Source: Halobacteriales archaeon QS_8_69_73 (lineage in GTDB: Archaea > Halobacteriota > Halobacteria > Halobacteriales > Haloarculaceae). From it: a stretch of 41,602 nucleotides of DNA. The DNA lies in contig PXRZ01000071.1 in the NCBI GenBank assembly GCA_003022945.1, positions 1 to 41,602 on the forward strand. Reading direction: 5' to 3'. The notes under the pieces were generated by a model, which had not been told where the DNA came from, made no database searches, and was given only the letters and a program-made list of their open reading frames with translations. This document shows, piece by piece, positions 1-8,047 of this stretch; positions within the stretch are counted from its first letter, which is position 1; each line of letters starts with the position of its first letter. The position numbers were made by a program, and so were the translations under genes.

Positions 1-968
1 TCGCGCCGGACCTGAAGCTGACGTTCCACAACGCCGGCCACATCCTCGGGTCGGCGGTGTCGCACTTCCACGTCGGCGACGGCCTCTACAACGTCGCCTT
101 CTCCGGGGACATCCACTACGACGACACCCGGCTGTTCAACGGCGCGGTCAACGACTTCCCGCGGGTGGAGACGCTGGTGATGGAGTCGACCTACGGCGGC
201 CGCAACGACTACCAGACCGACCAGGAGGACTCCGAGCGGAAGCTGAAGGAGGTGATCACCCGGACCATCGACCGCGACGGGAAGGTGCTGATCCCCGCCT
301 TCGCGGTCGGCCGCTCCCAGGAGTTGATGCTCGTCCTCGAGGAGGCGATGCGGAGCGGCGACATCCCGGAGGTGCCGGTCCACCTCGACGGGATGATCTG
401 GGAGGCGACGGCCATCCACACCACCTACCCCGAGTACCTCCGGGACGACCTCCGGGACCGCATCTTCCACGACGACGAGAACCCGTTTCTGGCCGACCAG
501 TTCAACCACATCGACGGCGGCGAGGACGAACGCCAGGAGGTCGCCGACGGCGGGCCGTGTATCGTGCTGTCGACCTCGGGGATGGTCGAGGGTGGACCCA
601 TCATGTCGTGGCTCACCCACCTCGGCGCCGACCCCGACTCGACGCTCACCTTCGTCGGCTACCAGGCCCAGGGGACGCTCGGCCGCCGCATCCAGAACGG
701 CTGGGACGAGATCCCGATGGACGACCGCAGCAACGGCCGCGGGACGCTGACGCTGAACACCGACGTCGAGACGGTCGACGGCTTCTCCGGGCACGCCGAC
801 CGCCAGGGGCTGGAGAACTTCGTTCGGACGATGAGCCCCCGCCCCGAGAAGGTGCTTTGCGTCCACGGCGACGAGTCGTCCGTCCAGGACCTCTCGTCGG
901 CGCTGTACCACGAGTTCAACATGCGGACCTTCGCGCCGAAGAACCTCGAGACGTTCAGGTTCAAGTAG
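1..968 (+). CDS. aCPSF1-type beta-CASP ribonuclease, C-terminal part (5' cut by window edge)
   Basis: This is the C-terminal half of the archaeal CPSF1 homologue (also called FttA), a metallo-beta-lactamase/beta-CASP endoribonuclease that cleaves transcript 3' ends and drives transcription termination. The open frame runs in from the window edge (codons begin at base 3), so the GTG at 57 is internal and not the start. Seen in the sequence: the metal-ligand strand around FHNAGHILGSA, FSGDIHYDDTRLF, the beta-CASP motif IPAFAVGRSQE, LSTSGMVEGGP, and the late histidine motifs GFSGHADRQGL and VCVHGD-like LCVHGDESS, ending in the usual TFRFK. The N-terminal KH domains and first HxHxDH motif lie outside the window. 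No break is seen. The assignment is firm because motif order and the C-terminus are characteristic of the archaeal group 1 enzyme. Confidence 0.95.
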   Translation, partial: APDLKLTFHNAGHILGSAVSHFHVGDGLYNVAFSGDIHYDDTRLFNGAVNDFPRVETLVMESTYGGRNDYQTDQEDSERKLKEVITRTIDRDGKVLIPAFAVGRSQELMLVLEEAMRSGDIPEVPVHLDGMIWEATAIHTTYPEYLRDDLRDRIFHDDENPFLADQFNHIDGGEDERQEVADGGPCIVLSTSGMVEGGPIMSWLTHLGADPDSTLTFVGYQAQGTLGRRIQNGWDEIPMDDRSNGRGTLTLNTDVETVDGFSGHADRQGLENFVRTMSPRPEKVLCVHGDESSVQDLSSALYHEFNMRTFAPKNLETFRFK

Positions 969-1145
969 CGCCGCCCCGAACCGTCGCCCGGATGGGCTAT
1001 CCGCCAACGCCGGCACGCCTCGACTACGGGGTGTGACCGTCGAATGGGCTCGCTCCTCCGCACGGCGGTCCGTGCCGACCGGGCGGGCCGCCGCTGGCTC
1101 CCCGCGAGCGTCGGCGGGGCCCCGGCGACGACCGTCGCCGACCTC

Positions 1146-1655
1146 ATGTACATCGGCGATGAACTGATAGCCCTGGCGACCGGGTGGCCGGGACTCGGCA
1201 TCGTCTTCCTGTATTCGTTTCTCATCGCGTTCGTGCTGCCCGGCCCGAGCGAGATCGTGCTCGCCGCGCCGCTGGAGTTGGGGCTGTCGACCGCGACCAG
1301 GACGGCACTCATCGTCCTCGTGAGTTCGGTCGGCAAGGCCGCCGGCAGCGTCGTCGCCTTCCGGGTCGGCAAGGGCGTGCGGAGTTCGGACCCGGTGGTG
1401 TCGTGGCTCCGCCGCTCGCGGTTCGACGTCATCGAGTGGTCGGAGCGACGAACCGTCGAGATCGCCAGGAGGTACGGCTACGTCGGCCTCGCACTTGCGC
1501 TCTGCGTGCCCTTCTTTCCGGACACCATTTCGGTGTACGCCTTCGCGGTCATCGAGGAGGACGACCTGAAGTTCGCGCTGGCGACGTTCGCCGGCAGCGT
1601 CGGCCGGTTCCTGGTCGTCATCGGCATCGTCGGCGGCGGACTCGCCCTGTTGTGA
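1146..1655 (+). CDS. VTT/DedA-like membrane protein (SNARE-associated family)
   Basis: Predicted integral membrane protein of about 169 residues resembling the VTT (DedA/YqaA-like, SNARE-associated) family. These are thought to act in membrane homeostasis or lipid scrambling; the substrate here is unknown. Seen: a hydrophobic N-terminal segment after the start (GIVFLYSFLIAFVLPGP), the family-like glycine-rich stretch VSSVGKAAGS, a polar loop, then LALALCVPFFPDT and a last hydrophobic helix ending GGGLALL. I prefer the ATG at 1146. A longer reading from the ATG at 1044 adds 34 arginine-rich residues that do not look like halophilic protein. It stands alone between aCPSF1 and the convergent XPB group. 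The family call is moderately sure; the function is not. Confidence 0.7.
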   Translation: MYIGDELIALATGWPGLGIVFLYSFLIAFVLPGPSEIVLAAPLELGLSTATRTALIVLVSSVGKAAGSVVAFRVGKGVRSSDPVVSWLRRSRFDVIEWSERRTVEIARRYGYVGLALALCVPFFPDTISVYAFAVIEEDDLKFALATFAGSVGRFLVVIGIVGGGLALL

Positions 1656-1663
1656 GACGCCGG

Positions 1664-1867
1664 CTACAGCGGCTCCCGCTCGGCGTCGGGGTCGATTCCG
1701 GCCGCCGAGAGGTCCGCCCGGATGCGCTCCCGTAACGGCTCCGGTACCGACGTCCGGTCGACGGGCACCGCCTCGCCGTCGTCGCGGACCCGCCAGTAGA
1801 TCACCCGGTCGGTCGGCTCGTAGTACTCGACGCTGTAGCGGTCGGTCGCCCCCTCGTAGTGCGCCGA
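1664..1867 (-). pseudogene. acidic ORF of 67 codons with no start codon, in frame behind a UAG
   Basis: Reading the minus strand directly after the stop codon of the upstream membrane protein, the same frame stays open for 67 codons to a TAG at 1664-1666. The product looks like real halophilic protein: it begins SAHYEGATDRYSVEYY, continues with YEPTDRVIYWRVRDDG and ends in DAEREPL. I find no ATG or GTG between the stop at 1868 and the conserved-looking stretch; the first GTG lies in DRVIYW, 24 codons in. So either the UAG is read through, or the gene lost its 5' end and was joined to the end of its neighbour, or an unusual start is used. I do not recognise the family. Position and codon style support former coding sequence; whether it is expressed is open. 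Confidence 0.5.
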
Positions 1868-2209
1868 CTACGCCGACGCCGGGCCGTCGAGCAGTTGGGC
1901 GACGACGCCGACGACGTAGGCGCAGACGAAGAAGACCACGTCGCCAGGGGCGAGCAGGACCGCGGGGACCGACGCCGGCGGCAATCCGACGGCGCCGAGA
2001 GCGACGCCGACCGCGAGTGCGAGGAGCGCGGCCGGGGCCGCCGGCACCGCGAGCGGGATCAGAACGACCGGCGGGGCACCGGCCAGCGCCCCGACGACGG
2101 CGGTCGACGCCTCGGGCGACAGCAGCGCCAGCAGCGCCGCGTAGCCGACGAGCTGGATGACGAGGGCAGCGACGACGCGGGCGTTCAGGGGCGACGGCGG
2201 GCTCGACAT
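1868..2209 (-). CDS. small multi-pass membrane protein, uncharacterised
   Basis: Predicted membrane protein of 113 residues. After a short polar start (MSSPPSPLNA) it is almost wholly hydrophobic, with about four membrane segments: around VIQLVGYAALLALL, PPVVLIPLAVPAAPAALLAL, a glycine/alanine-rich third segment, and DVVFFVCAYVVGVVAQLL. It starts 39 nt downstream of the XPB stop codon on the same strand, so the two are probably co-transcribed. It ends at a TAG that is followed in frame by more coding-like sequence, so the true C-terminus may be missing. No known family is recognised and no function can be given. Confidence 0.6.
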   Translation of the reverse strand: MSSPPSPLNARVVAALVIQLVGYAALLALLSPEASTAVVGALAGAPPVVLIPLAVPAAPAALLALAVGVALGAVGLPPASVPAVLLAPGDVVFFVCAYVVGVVAQLLDGPASA

Positions 2210-2248
2210 ATCGGAGCGCAGACGGCGGACCCCGAAAGCCGTGGCGGC

Positions 2249-3628
2249 TTATCGCCGGCGCCGCGACACCCGCTCCTCGGCGGTCTCGGCGGTGACGACC
2301 TCGTACAGCAATGCCCGGCCGGTCGGCGTCGTCGAGTCGGTGGCGTCGACGCCGCCGTCGTCTTTCGGCCGGAGGACGCGCCCGAGCCGCTGGGTGAACT
2401 CCCGCTCGGAGCCCGATCCCGACAGCACGACCGCGACGTTGGCATCGGGGACGTCGACGCCCTCGTCGAGGACGTTCGCCGCCACGACGCGGGAGTAGTC
2501 GCCGCGGCGGAACCGCTCGAGTATCTCCCGGCGCTCGGCGGCGCCCGTCTCGCCGGTCACCGCCGGCACCAGGAACCGCTCGGCGATGTCGTAGACGAGG
2601 TCCGTGTGTGCGGCGAAGACGATGACGCGGTCCTCGCGGTGGCGGTCGAGGAGCTCCGCCAGCGTCTCCAACTTGCCGTCGGCGTTCATCATCACCTCGC
2701 GAGCCCGCTGTTTCGCCAGTAGCGCCTCCCTCGCGCGGGGGTCCGACCCCGAGCGCTTGACGAGTTCCTGGTAGTCGCTGCCGCTCTGCAGCTGCAGGCC
2801 CGACTCCCGGAGGTAGTCGACGAAGGTGCCCTGGAACTCCTCGTAGCGGGCGCGCTCCTCGTCGGTGAGTTCGACCTCGAGGCGCCTGATGTCGTAGTCG
2901 GCGAGGTGGTCGCCGGCGAGGTCGTCGGCGTCGAGCCGGTAGACGACCGATCCGACCAGCTCCGCGACGGCCTCGTGGGCGCCGTCGGGCCGCTCGAAGG
3001 TGGCGGTCAGCCCCAGCCGGGCCGGCGCGGCCGTCAGGCGGGCGACGTCGCGGTAGCCCTCGCCGCCGAGGTGGTGGACCTCGTCGAAGACGAGCAGCCC
3101 GAAGCGGTCGCCCAGCTCGTCGGCCCGGAGGTACGCCGAGTCGTAGGTGGCGACGGTGACGGCCTCGACCCGCTGTTCGCCGCCGCCGAGCCGGCCGATC
3201 GGGCGGTCGAACTCCGCTTCGAGCTCCCGCTCCCACTGCTCCAGCAGGTCGACCGTCGGGACGACCACCAGCGTCGAGGCGCCGCGGTCGACCATCGCGC
3301 CGACGCCGACGACGGTCTTGCCGCTGCCGGTCGGCAGCTCGACGACCCCGCGGTCGCCGGCGTCGTGCCACGCCGACAGCGCCGCCGCCTGGTAGCCGCG
3401 CAGCTCGTACGTCGTCGACAGCCCCTCGACGGTCGGCGCGTCGAGCACCTCGTCCGCGAGCGGGAGCGACCGATCGCGGCAGGTCTCCCGGAGCACCGCG
3501 TACCGGACGGCCGGCGCTCGGTAGCTCTCCGAGCGGTCGTCGCGGCGGACGAACGACAGCGCCTCGAGCGCTTCGGCGCCGTCGCCGTCGACGCGTATCG
3601 TTCCGTTCTCGTACCGGAGTCGGACCAC
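2249..3628 (-). CDS. XPB-type DNA helicase (SF2)
   Basis: Superfamily 2 DNA helicase of the archaeal XPB/Rad25 type, an ATP-driven DNA-opening enzyme linked to nucleotide excision repair. In order: an N-terminal damage-recognition-like region (about residues 1-75), Walker A ELPTGSGKT near residue 100, Walker B FDEVHHLGGEG, motif III GLTATFERPDG, then the second RecA domain with VIVFAAHTDLVY, DEGVDVPDANVAVVLSG and the arginine-finger motif FTQRLGRVLRP. The length of 459 residues suits the family. All helicase motifs are intact. The start ATG follows directly on a divergent promoter region shared with grpE. Archaeal XPB is often paired with a Bax1-type nuclease (DUF790), which is not seen next to it here. 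Confidence 0.93.
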   Translation of the reverse strand: MVRLRYENGTIRVDGDGAEALEALSFVRRDDRSESYRAPAVRYAVLRETCRDRSLPLADEVLDAPTVEGLSTTYELRGYQAAALSAWHDAGDRGVVELPTGSGKTVVGVGAMVDRGASTLVVVPTVDLLEQWERELEAEFDRPIGRLGGGEQRVEAVTVATYDSAYLRADELGDRFGLLVFDEVHHLGGEGYRDVARLTAAPARLGLTATFERPDGAHEAVAELVGSVVYRLDADDLAGDHLADYDIRRLEVELTDEERARYEEFQGTFVDYLRESGLQLQSGSDYQELVKRSGSDPRAREALLAKQRAREVMMNADGKLETLAELLDRHREDRVIVFAAHTDLVYDIAERFLVPAVTGETGAAERREILERFRRGDYSRVVAANVLDEGVDVPDANVAVVLSGSGSEREFTQRLGRVLRPKDDGGVDATDSTTPTGRALLYEVVTAETAEERVSRRRR

Positions 3629-3686
3629 ACCGGTTCTCGCGGCCCCGGCCGCTTAACGGCGACGCCCGGCGCGGCGGTTTCTCAAC

Positions 3687-3694
3687 CCTTATTG
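3687..3694 (+). promoter_or_regulatory. probable TATA box of grpE
   Basis: An AT-rich octamer (CCTTATTG) in otherwise GC-rich DNA, centred about 27 nt upstream of the grpE ATG. This is the spacing expected for an archaeal TATA box with a short or absent leader. No heat-shock operator was recognised. Confidence 0.45.
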
Positions 3695-3717
3695 TCGCGG
3701 GACGGTTTCGTCCGTGC

Positions 3718-4428
3718 ATGAGCGACGAGCGCGGCGAAACCGTCGAGCCCGACGCCGATGCCGACGACGGAACGCCGACCGGAAACGACGTCGACCCCGA
3801 CACCGACACCGACGCCGACGCGGCCGATGTAGAGGCGGACGACGCGGCCGACGGAGCCGACGAGGCCGAGGAGACGGAGGAGACGGCCGAACCCGGGGGA
3901 GGCGAGGAGGCCGTCGCCGACCGGATCGCCGACGAGGACGCCGAGACGGTCGCGGCGGAGATCGTCGAACTCCGAGAGCGGGTCGCGGAGCTGAAGACCG
4001 AGCGCGACGACGCCGAGGAGCGGCTCAGGCGGAAGGCCGCGGAGTTCCAGAACTACAAGAAGCGCCAGGAGAAACGCCGCGAGGAGGTACGCGAGCGGGC
4101 GACGGAGGCGCTCGTCGAGGAGCTGCTGGAGGTCCGCGACAACCTCGACCGCGCCCTCGAGCAGGAGGCCGACGCCGACATCCGCGACGGCGTCGAGGCG
4201 ACGTTCCGCCAGTTCGACGAAGTGTTGGCCGGCGAGGACGTCGAACCCATCGAGCCGTCGTCCGGCGCCGAGGTCGATCCGACGCGACACGAGGTGCTGC
4301 TGAACGTCGAGAGCGACCGGCCGGCCGGCACCGTCGCGGAGGTCCACCGCCCCGGCTACGAGATGGCGGGGAAGGTGCTGCGGCCCGCCCAGGTGACCGT
4401 CGCGGAAGGCGAACCCGAACAGCAGTAG
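3718..4428 (+). CDS. grpE: GrpE, nucleotide exchange factor of DnaK
   Basis: Cytoplasmic co-chaperone that releases ADP from DnaK. The protein has 236 residues. Residues 1-75 are a very acidic, low-complexity tail (long D/E/A runs), typical of halophilic GrpE. Next comes a long coiled coil (ETVAAEIVELRERVAELK through KKRQEKRREEV), which forms the dimer helix. The C-terminal beta domain carries the family signature region HEVLLNVESDRPAGTVAEV and ends with RPGYEMAGKVLRPAQV. It is the first gene of the Hsp70 set; dnaK follows 1.2 kb downstream on the same strand instead of adjacent, with a two-gene minus-strand module in between. It looks intact. Confidence 0.95.
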   Translation: MSDERGETVEPDADADDGTPTGNDVDPDTDTDADAADVEADDAADGADEAEETEETAEPGGGEEAVADRIADEDAETVAAEIVELRERVAELKTERDDAEERLRRKAAEFQNYKKRQEKRREEVRERATEALVEELLEVRDNLDRALEQEADADIRDGVEATFRQFDEVLAGEDVEPIEPSSGAEVDPTRHEVLLNVESDRPAGTVAEVHRPGYEMAGKVLRPAQVTVAEGEPEQQ

Positions 4429-4444
4429 CTGTCACGCGGTTCCG

Positions 4445-4873
4445 CTATTCGGATGACAGTTCGGAAGAAAGCAGTGACATGGTTTCCCAGGGGAGTTGCG
4501 CTGGATTCCGTGCGTGGAACGTATGCGGTTCGTAGGTGTATCCGGCGTCACCGGTACGTTCCTGAAAATGGCCCCACCCGTCGACGTGCTCCTGCTCGTG
4601 GTGGTGCCATCCGAAGTCCGTCTCCCCGTCGCTGTAATGGAACTCGAACGCAGAGCGTGCATCCGGCGTCGCTCCCGCAAACCAGTGGACAGTCAGAGTC
4701 GCACCCTCATGTTCGATACCCCATCGCTCTACCGCCAAGTCTGCCCGTACCTCCGTGAACTGACCGCCCGGGAACCCCTGTACTGCAGTGACTACCGGGT
4801 GCCGTTCGAGCGCTTGCCGGATTGCACGAAGTGCTCGATGAGACGCTTCGGATGAGTCGTACGAGGCAACCAT
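4445..4873 (-). CDS. TumE-like (DUF6516-type) protein, candidate toxin
   Basis: Protein of 142 residues that I tentatively place in the TumE/DUF6516 family, small toxins described from toxin-antitoxin pairs. Seen: FEFHYSDGETDFGWHHHEQE, a histidine-rich central motif, then HVDGWGHFQERTG, YTYEPHTFHARNP and PWETMSLL at the end. This order of an FHY strand, a histidine/tryptophan motif and a late P-x-x-x-W is what I recall of TumE-like proteins. It lies 9 nt downstream of a winged-helix protein on the same strand, the regulator-first order common in such modules. Its stop codon faces that of grpE 16 nt away. The toxin role is inferred; a metabolic accessory role cannot be excluded. Confidence 0.55.
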   Translation of the reverse strand: MVASYDSSEASHRALRAIRQALERHPVVTAVQGFPGGQFTEVRADLAVERWGIEHEGATLTVHWFAGATPDARSAFEFHYSDGETDFGWHHHEQEHVDGWGHFQERTGDAGYTYEPHTFHARNPAQLPWETMSLLSSELSSE

Positions 4874-4882
4874 GTGGCGGCG

Positions 4883-5404
4883 CTACGCGGAGGCCCGGAA
4901 GTCGCTGGTGTACGTTTCGTAGTACTCGATCGCGTCCTCGAGGACCGAAAGGCGATAGCGTGCGAGTTCCCAGTCACCTGCTGTTCTCTTGAGTTCTCGC
5001 GTCCGTGATGCGGTGTCCGTCTCCGCGGCACGGGAACGGAGTTCGTCGGGAGAGTCCACGCTGTAGTCGGTCTCCCAGTCCTCGATTCGGGACTGCAACT
5101 CGATTTTCAGGTCGATCAGCCCGTCGCGGTCGTGCTCTTCGAGAAGGTCCCGAACCGTCCGTATTCGTACGTGGAGCGGGTCGGGTGAATAGAGTGTGCC
5201 GTCGTTGCGTTCCGTCTTCAGCAGTACGCTCAGGTCGACGAGTCGTTCGAGGTGGTCTCGTGCCGTGTTCTCCGCGACGTGGGCTTCATCCGCAATATAC
5301 GATGCTGGGCGAGGTTCGGAGACCGTCGTGCCGACCGACTGAACACGATCGAACGCCGTCGTGTATTCTTTCCATGCTTCGACACCCGGAGGCTGATCGG
5401 TCAT
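4883..5404 (-). CDS. winged-helix DNA-binding protein, candidate antitoxin/repressor
   Basis: Protein of 173 residues with an N-terminal winged helix-turn-helix: the recognition region is ASYIADEAHVAENTARDHLE, followed by a wing (VLLKTERNDGTLYSPDP). The C-terminal half is helical (IDLKIELQSRIEDWE; LSVLEDAIEYYETY) and probably dimerises. It matches a haloarchaeal winged-helix group that I recall as DUF7342. It is the first gene of a two-gene unit with the TumE-like protein. A TATA-like AT-rich stretch and a short palindrome lie directly upstream, consistent with autoregulation. DNA binding is likely; the antitoxin role is inferred from position. Confidence 0.7.
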   Translation of the reverse strand: MTDQPPGVEAWKEYTTAFDRVQSVGTTVSEPRPASYIADEAHVAENTARDHLERLVDLSVLLKTERNDGTLYSPDPLHVRIRTVRDLLEEHDRDGLIDLKIELQSRIEDWETDYSVDSPDELRSRAAETDTASRTRELKRTAGDWELARYRLSVLEDAIEYYETYTSDFRASA

Positions 5405-5422
5405 AGTCCCTCTAACGGATTC

Positions 5423-5448
5423 AGAATAATAAATCTATCTCCAGATAG
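5423..5448 (-). promoter_or_regulatory. TATA-like box with adjoining 6-2-6 palindrome upstream of the winged-helix gene
   Basis: On the minus strand, TATTATT lies about 25 nt before the ATG at 5404. Directly upstream of it is the inverted repeat CTATCT-CC-AGATAG (5435-5448). A palindrome touching the TATA box of a gene for a DNA-binding protein is a plausible autoregulatory operator. This is inference only. Confidence 0.4.
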
Positions 5449-5613
5449 GATAATTGCCTCTATCTTTCTCAGCGCGAAACTTGATAAAGAAATCGTCTCA
5501 CCAGTTACTGATAGCGGTTCTGTTTATACCCCTTGATTGGCGGTTGACGCCGTGTCGAAAACCACCGGAAGAGGCGCCCTCCCGTCGATACGTGGGTCGC
5601 CGTATCTTAGCAA

Positions 5614-5622
5614 CTTTTAACC
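5614..5622 (+). promoter_or_regulatory. dnaK: probable TATA box of dnaK
   Basis: CTTTTAACC lies about 32 nt upstream of the dnaK ATG, in an AT-rich leader that also carries CCGGTTC. It fits an archaeal TATA element. The 240-nt intergenic stretch before dnaK is markedly less GC-rich than its surroundings. Confidence 0.45.
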
Positions 5623-5648
5623 GGTTCAATCCGATACCTACGGACAAC

Positions 5649-7475
5649 ATGGCGAGCAACAAGATTCTCGGTATCGACCTCGGTACCACCAACTCCGCGT
5701 TCGCGGTGATGGAGGGCGGCGACCCCGAAATCATCACCAACGAGGAAGGCGAGCGGACGACGCCGTCGGTCGTCGCGTTCACCGACGAGGGCGAGCGGCT
5801 GGTCGGCAAGCCGGCCAAGAACCAGGCCGTTCAGAACCCCGACCAGACCATCCAGTCGATCAAGCGACACGTGCCGGCGTACTTCAACGACCGCCAGCGG
5901 CAGGCGACGAAGGACGCCGGCGAGGTGGCCGGCTTCGAGGTCGAGCGCATCGTCAACGAGCCGACCGCGGCGGCGATGGCCTACGGACTCGACGACGAGT
6001 CCGACCAGACGGTACTCGTGTACGACCTCGGCGGCGGCACCTTCGACGTCTCCATTCTCGAGCTGGGCGGCGGCGTCTACGAGGTCGTCGCCACCAACGG
6101 CGACAACGACCTCGGCGGCGACGACTGGGACGAGGCCATCATCGGCCACCTCGCCGACGAGTTCGAGGACGAGCACGGTATCGACCTCCGCGAGGACCGC
6201 CAGGCACTGCAGCGGCTGACCGAGGCCGCCGAGGAGGCCAAGGTGGAGCTGTCCTCCCGGAAGGAGACCACGGTCAACCTGCCGTTCATCGCTGCGACCG
6301 ACGAGGGCCCGCTCAACCTCGAGCAGACCATCTCGCGGGCGACGTTCGAGTCGCTGACGAGCGACCTCGTCGAGCGGACCGTCGGCCCGACCGAGCAGGC
6401 GCTGTCGGACGCCGGCTACTCGGAGAGCGACATCGACGAGGTCATCCTCGTCGGTGGGTCGACCCGGATGCCGCAGATTCAGGATCGGGTCGAGGAGCTG
6501 GCCGGCCAGGAGCCGAAGAAAAACGTCAACCCCGACGAGGCGGTCGCGCTGGGCGCGGCCATCCAGGGTGGCATCCTCTCGGGCGACGTCGACGACATCG
6601 TCCTGCTCGACGTGACGCCGCTGTCGCTCGGCATCGAGGTCAAGGGCGGCATCTTCGAGCGGCTCATCGACAAGAACACCACCATCCCGACCGAGGAATC
6701 GAAGATATTCACCACCGCGGCGGACAACCAGACCTCGGTCAACATCCGCGTCTTCCAGGGCGAGCGGGAGATCGCCGAGGAGAACGAGCTGCTCGGGGCG
6801 TTCCAGCTGACCGGCATCCCGCCGGCGCCGGCCGGCACGCCGCAGATCGAGGTGACGTTCAACATCGACGAAAACGGCATCGTCAACGTCCAGGCCGAGG
6901 ACCAAGGCTCCGGCAACGCCGAGGACATCACCATCGAGGGCGGCGTCGGCCTCTCCGACGAGGAGATCGAGGAGATGCAACAGGAGGCCGAAGAGCACGC
7001 CGAGGAGGACCAGAAGCGCCGCGAGTTCGTCGAGGCGCGCAACGAGGCCGAATCGGCCGTCCAGCGCGCCGAAACCCTGCTCGAGGAGAACGAGGAAGAA
7101 CTGGACGCCGACGTCGAGTCCGACGTCGAGGCCGAAATCGACCGCGTCGAGGAAGCCCTCGAGGAGTACGCCGACGTCGACAGCGACGAGCTCGATACGG
7201 CGAGCGACGCCCTGGAGTCGGCCACCGAGAGCCTCTCGGAGGAGCTGCAGGAGATCGGCAAGCAGATGTACCAGCAGCAGGCCCAGGCCGGTGCCGGCGG
7301 TGCCGGTGCGGGCGCCGGCGGCATGGGCGGTATGGGTGGCATGGGCGGCATGGGCGGTGCCGGTCCCGGCCCCGGCGCAGGTGCCGGCGCCGGCGCCGGC
7401 GCCGAGGGCGACGACGAGGAGTTCGTCGACGCCGACTTCGAAGACGTCCAAGAAGACGACGAGGACGAAGCGTAG
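5649..7475 (+). CDS. dnaK: DnaK (Hsp70) with an apparent in-frame loss in the ATPase domain
   Basis: Hsp70 chaperone, 608 residues. The start is the ATG giving [16 protein letters not shown]; upstream in-frame sequence does not resemble Hsp70. Present: phosphate-1 DLGTTNS, phosphate-2 [12 protein letters not shown], adenosine motif [10 protein letters not shown], the interdomain linker [11 protein letters not shown], the full substrate-binding domain, the helical lid, a Gly/Ala/Met-rich tail and the terminal [10 protein letters not shown] motif. Odd: residues 71-79 read IKRH directly into VPAYF. In bacterial and haloarchaeal DnaK about 45 residues stand between these, forming much of subdomain IB and the strand returning to IA. 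The catalytic lysine in IKR and the [11 protein letters not shown] switch are kept on either side. The frame is unbroken. Identity is certain; activity of this form is doubtful. Confidence 0.93.
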   Translation: MASNKILGIDLGTTNSAFAVMEGGDPEIITNEEGERTTPSVVAFTDEGERLVGKPAKNQAVQNPDQTIQSIKRHVPAYFNDRQRQATKDAGEVAGFEVERIVNEPTAAAMAYGLDDESDQTVLVYDLGGGTFDVSILELGGGVYEVVATNGDNDLGGDDWDEAIIGHLADEFEDEHGIDLREDRQALQRLTEAAEEAKVELSSRKETTVNLPFIAATDEGPLNLEQTISRATFESLTSDLVERTVGPTEQALSDAGYSESDIDEVILVGGSTRMPQIQDRVEELAGQEPKKNVNPDEAVALGAAIQGGILSGDVDDIVLLDVTPLSLGIEVKGGIFERLIDKNTTIPTEESKIFTTAADNQTSVNIRVFQGEREIAEENELLGAFQLTGIPPAPAGTPQIEVTFNIDENGIVNVQAEDQGSGNAEDITIEGGVGLSDEEIEEMQQEAEEHAEEDQKRREFVEARNEAESAVQRAETLLEENEEELDADVESDVEAEIDRVEEALEEYADVDSDELDTASDALESATESLSEELQEIGKQMYQQQAQAGAGGAGAGAGGMGGMGGMGGMGGAGPGPGAGAGAGAGAEGDDEEFVDADFEDVQEDDEDEA

Positions 7476-8030
7476 CGAGTCCGAGTCGTCTTCTTGGGCT
7501 CGAAGGACGAACGAAGTGAGTCCTTCGGTGTTTCGGAAAGTGAGCATCGCGAACTTTCCGAAGTAGACGACGACGACGAGCGAAACGAATCCGAGTCGTC
7601 GTCTTGGGCTTGGAAGACGAGAAGTAGCGAGGCGTGACCGTCAGGGAGCGCCTCGACGACGCGAGTGGCAGCGAGCGTTCCGAAGTGGACGACGAGGACG
7701 AGTAGCGAGGCGCGAGCGGAGCGAGCGCCTCGAAAATGCGAGCGGCGAACAAAGTGAGCCGCGAGCGCGAGTCCGAGTCGTCTTCGTCCGCTCGAAGGAC
7801 GAACGGAGTGAGTCCTTCGGTGTTTCGGAACGCAAGCGGCGGCGAACGTTCCGAAGTAGACGACGAGGACGTAGCGTAGCGAGGCGCAGGAGACGCGACC
7901 GGCGGGGAGCGTCTCCGGAAACGCGAACGGCGAGTGAAGCGAGCCGTGAGCGAAGCGACCGAGGCCTTGGAGAACGCGAGCGGCGAGAGACACGAGCCGC
8001 GAGCACGGGTCCACGGGCGTTTCTGACCGG
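7476..8030 (+). repeat. hairpin and direct-repeat array behind dnaK
   Basis: About 555 nt without a gene. Two copies of a unit of roughly 105 nt (7476-7580 and 7768-7871) share CGAGTCCGAGTCGTCTTC, a hairpin with arms GAAGGAC/GTCCTTC around GAACGAAGTGA, and a second hairpin ending TTCCGAAGT. A more diverged third copy lies between them (about 7589-7705). The second hairpin differs between copies, but its two arms change together (TTCGGAAAGT with ACTTTCCGAA; TTCGGAACG with CGTTCCGAA). Each unit ends in GACGACGA-type DNA like the 3' end of dnaK, and the first hairpin of the array pairs with that 3' end, so it may also act as the dnaK terminator. The rest is rich in GAGCGAAGCGAG-like short palindromes. 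Confidence 0.75.
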
Positions 8031-8047
8031 CCGACGACCGCGCGTCC

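Noticed and set aside
1044-1145. Longer N-terminus for the VTT-type protein
   Set aside because: The additional 34 residues are arginine-rich and precede the family-like start, so they are more likely non-coding.
6479-8014. Long minus-strand open frame of 511 codons antisense to dnaK and the repeat array
   Set aside because: Serine- and arginine-rich product without domains; it is the antisense shadow of dnaK and the repeats.
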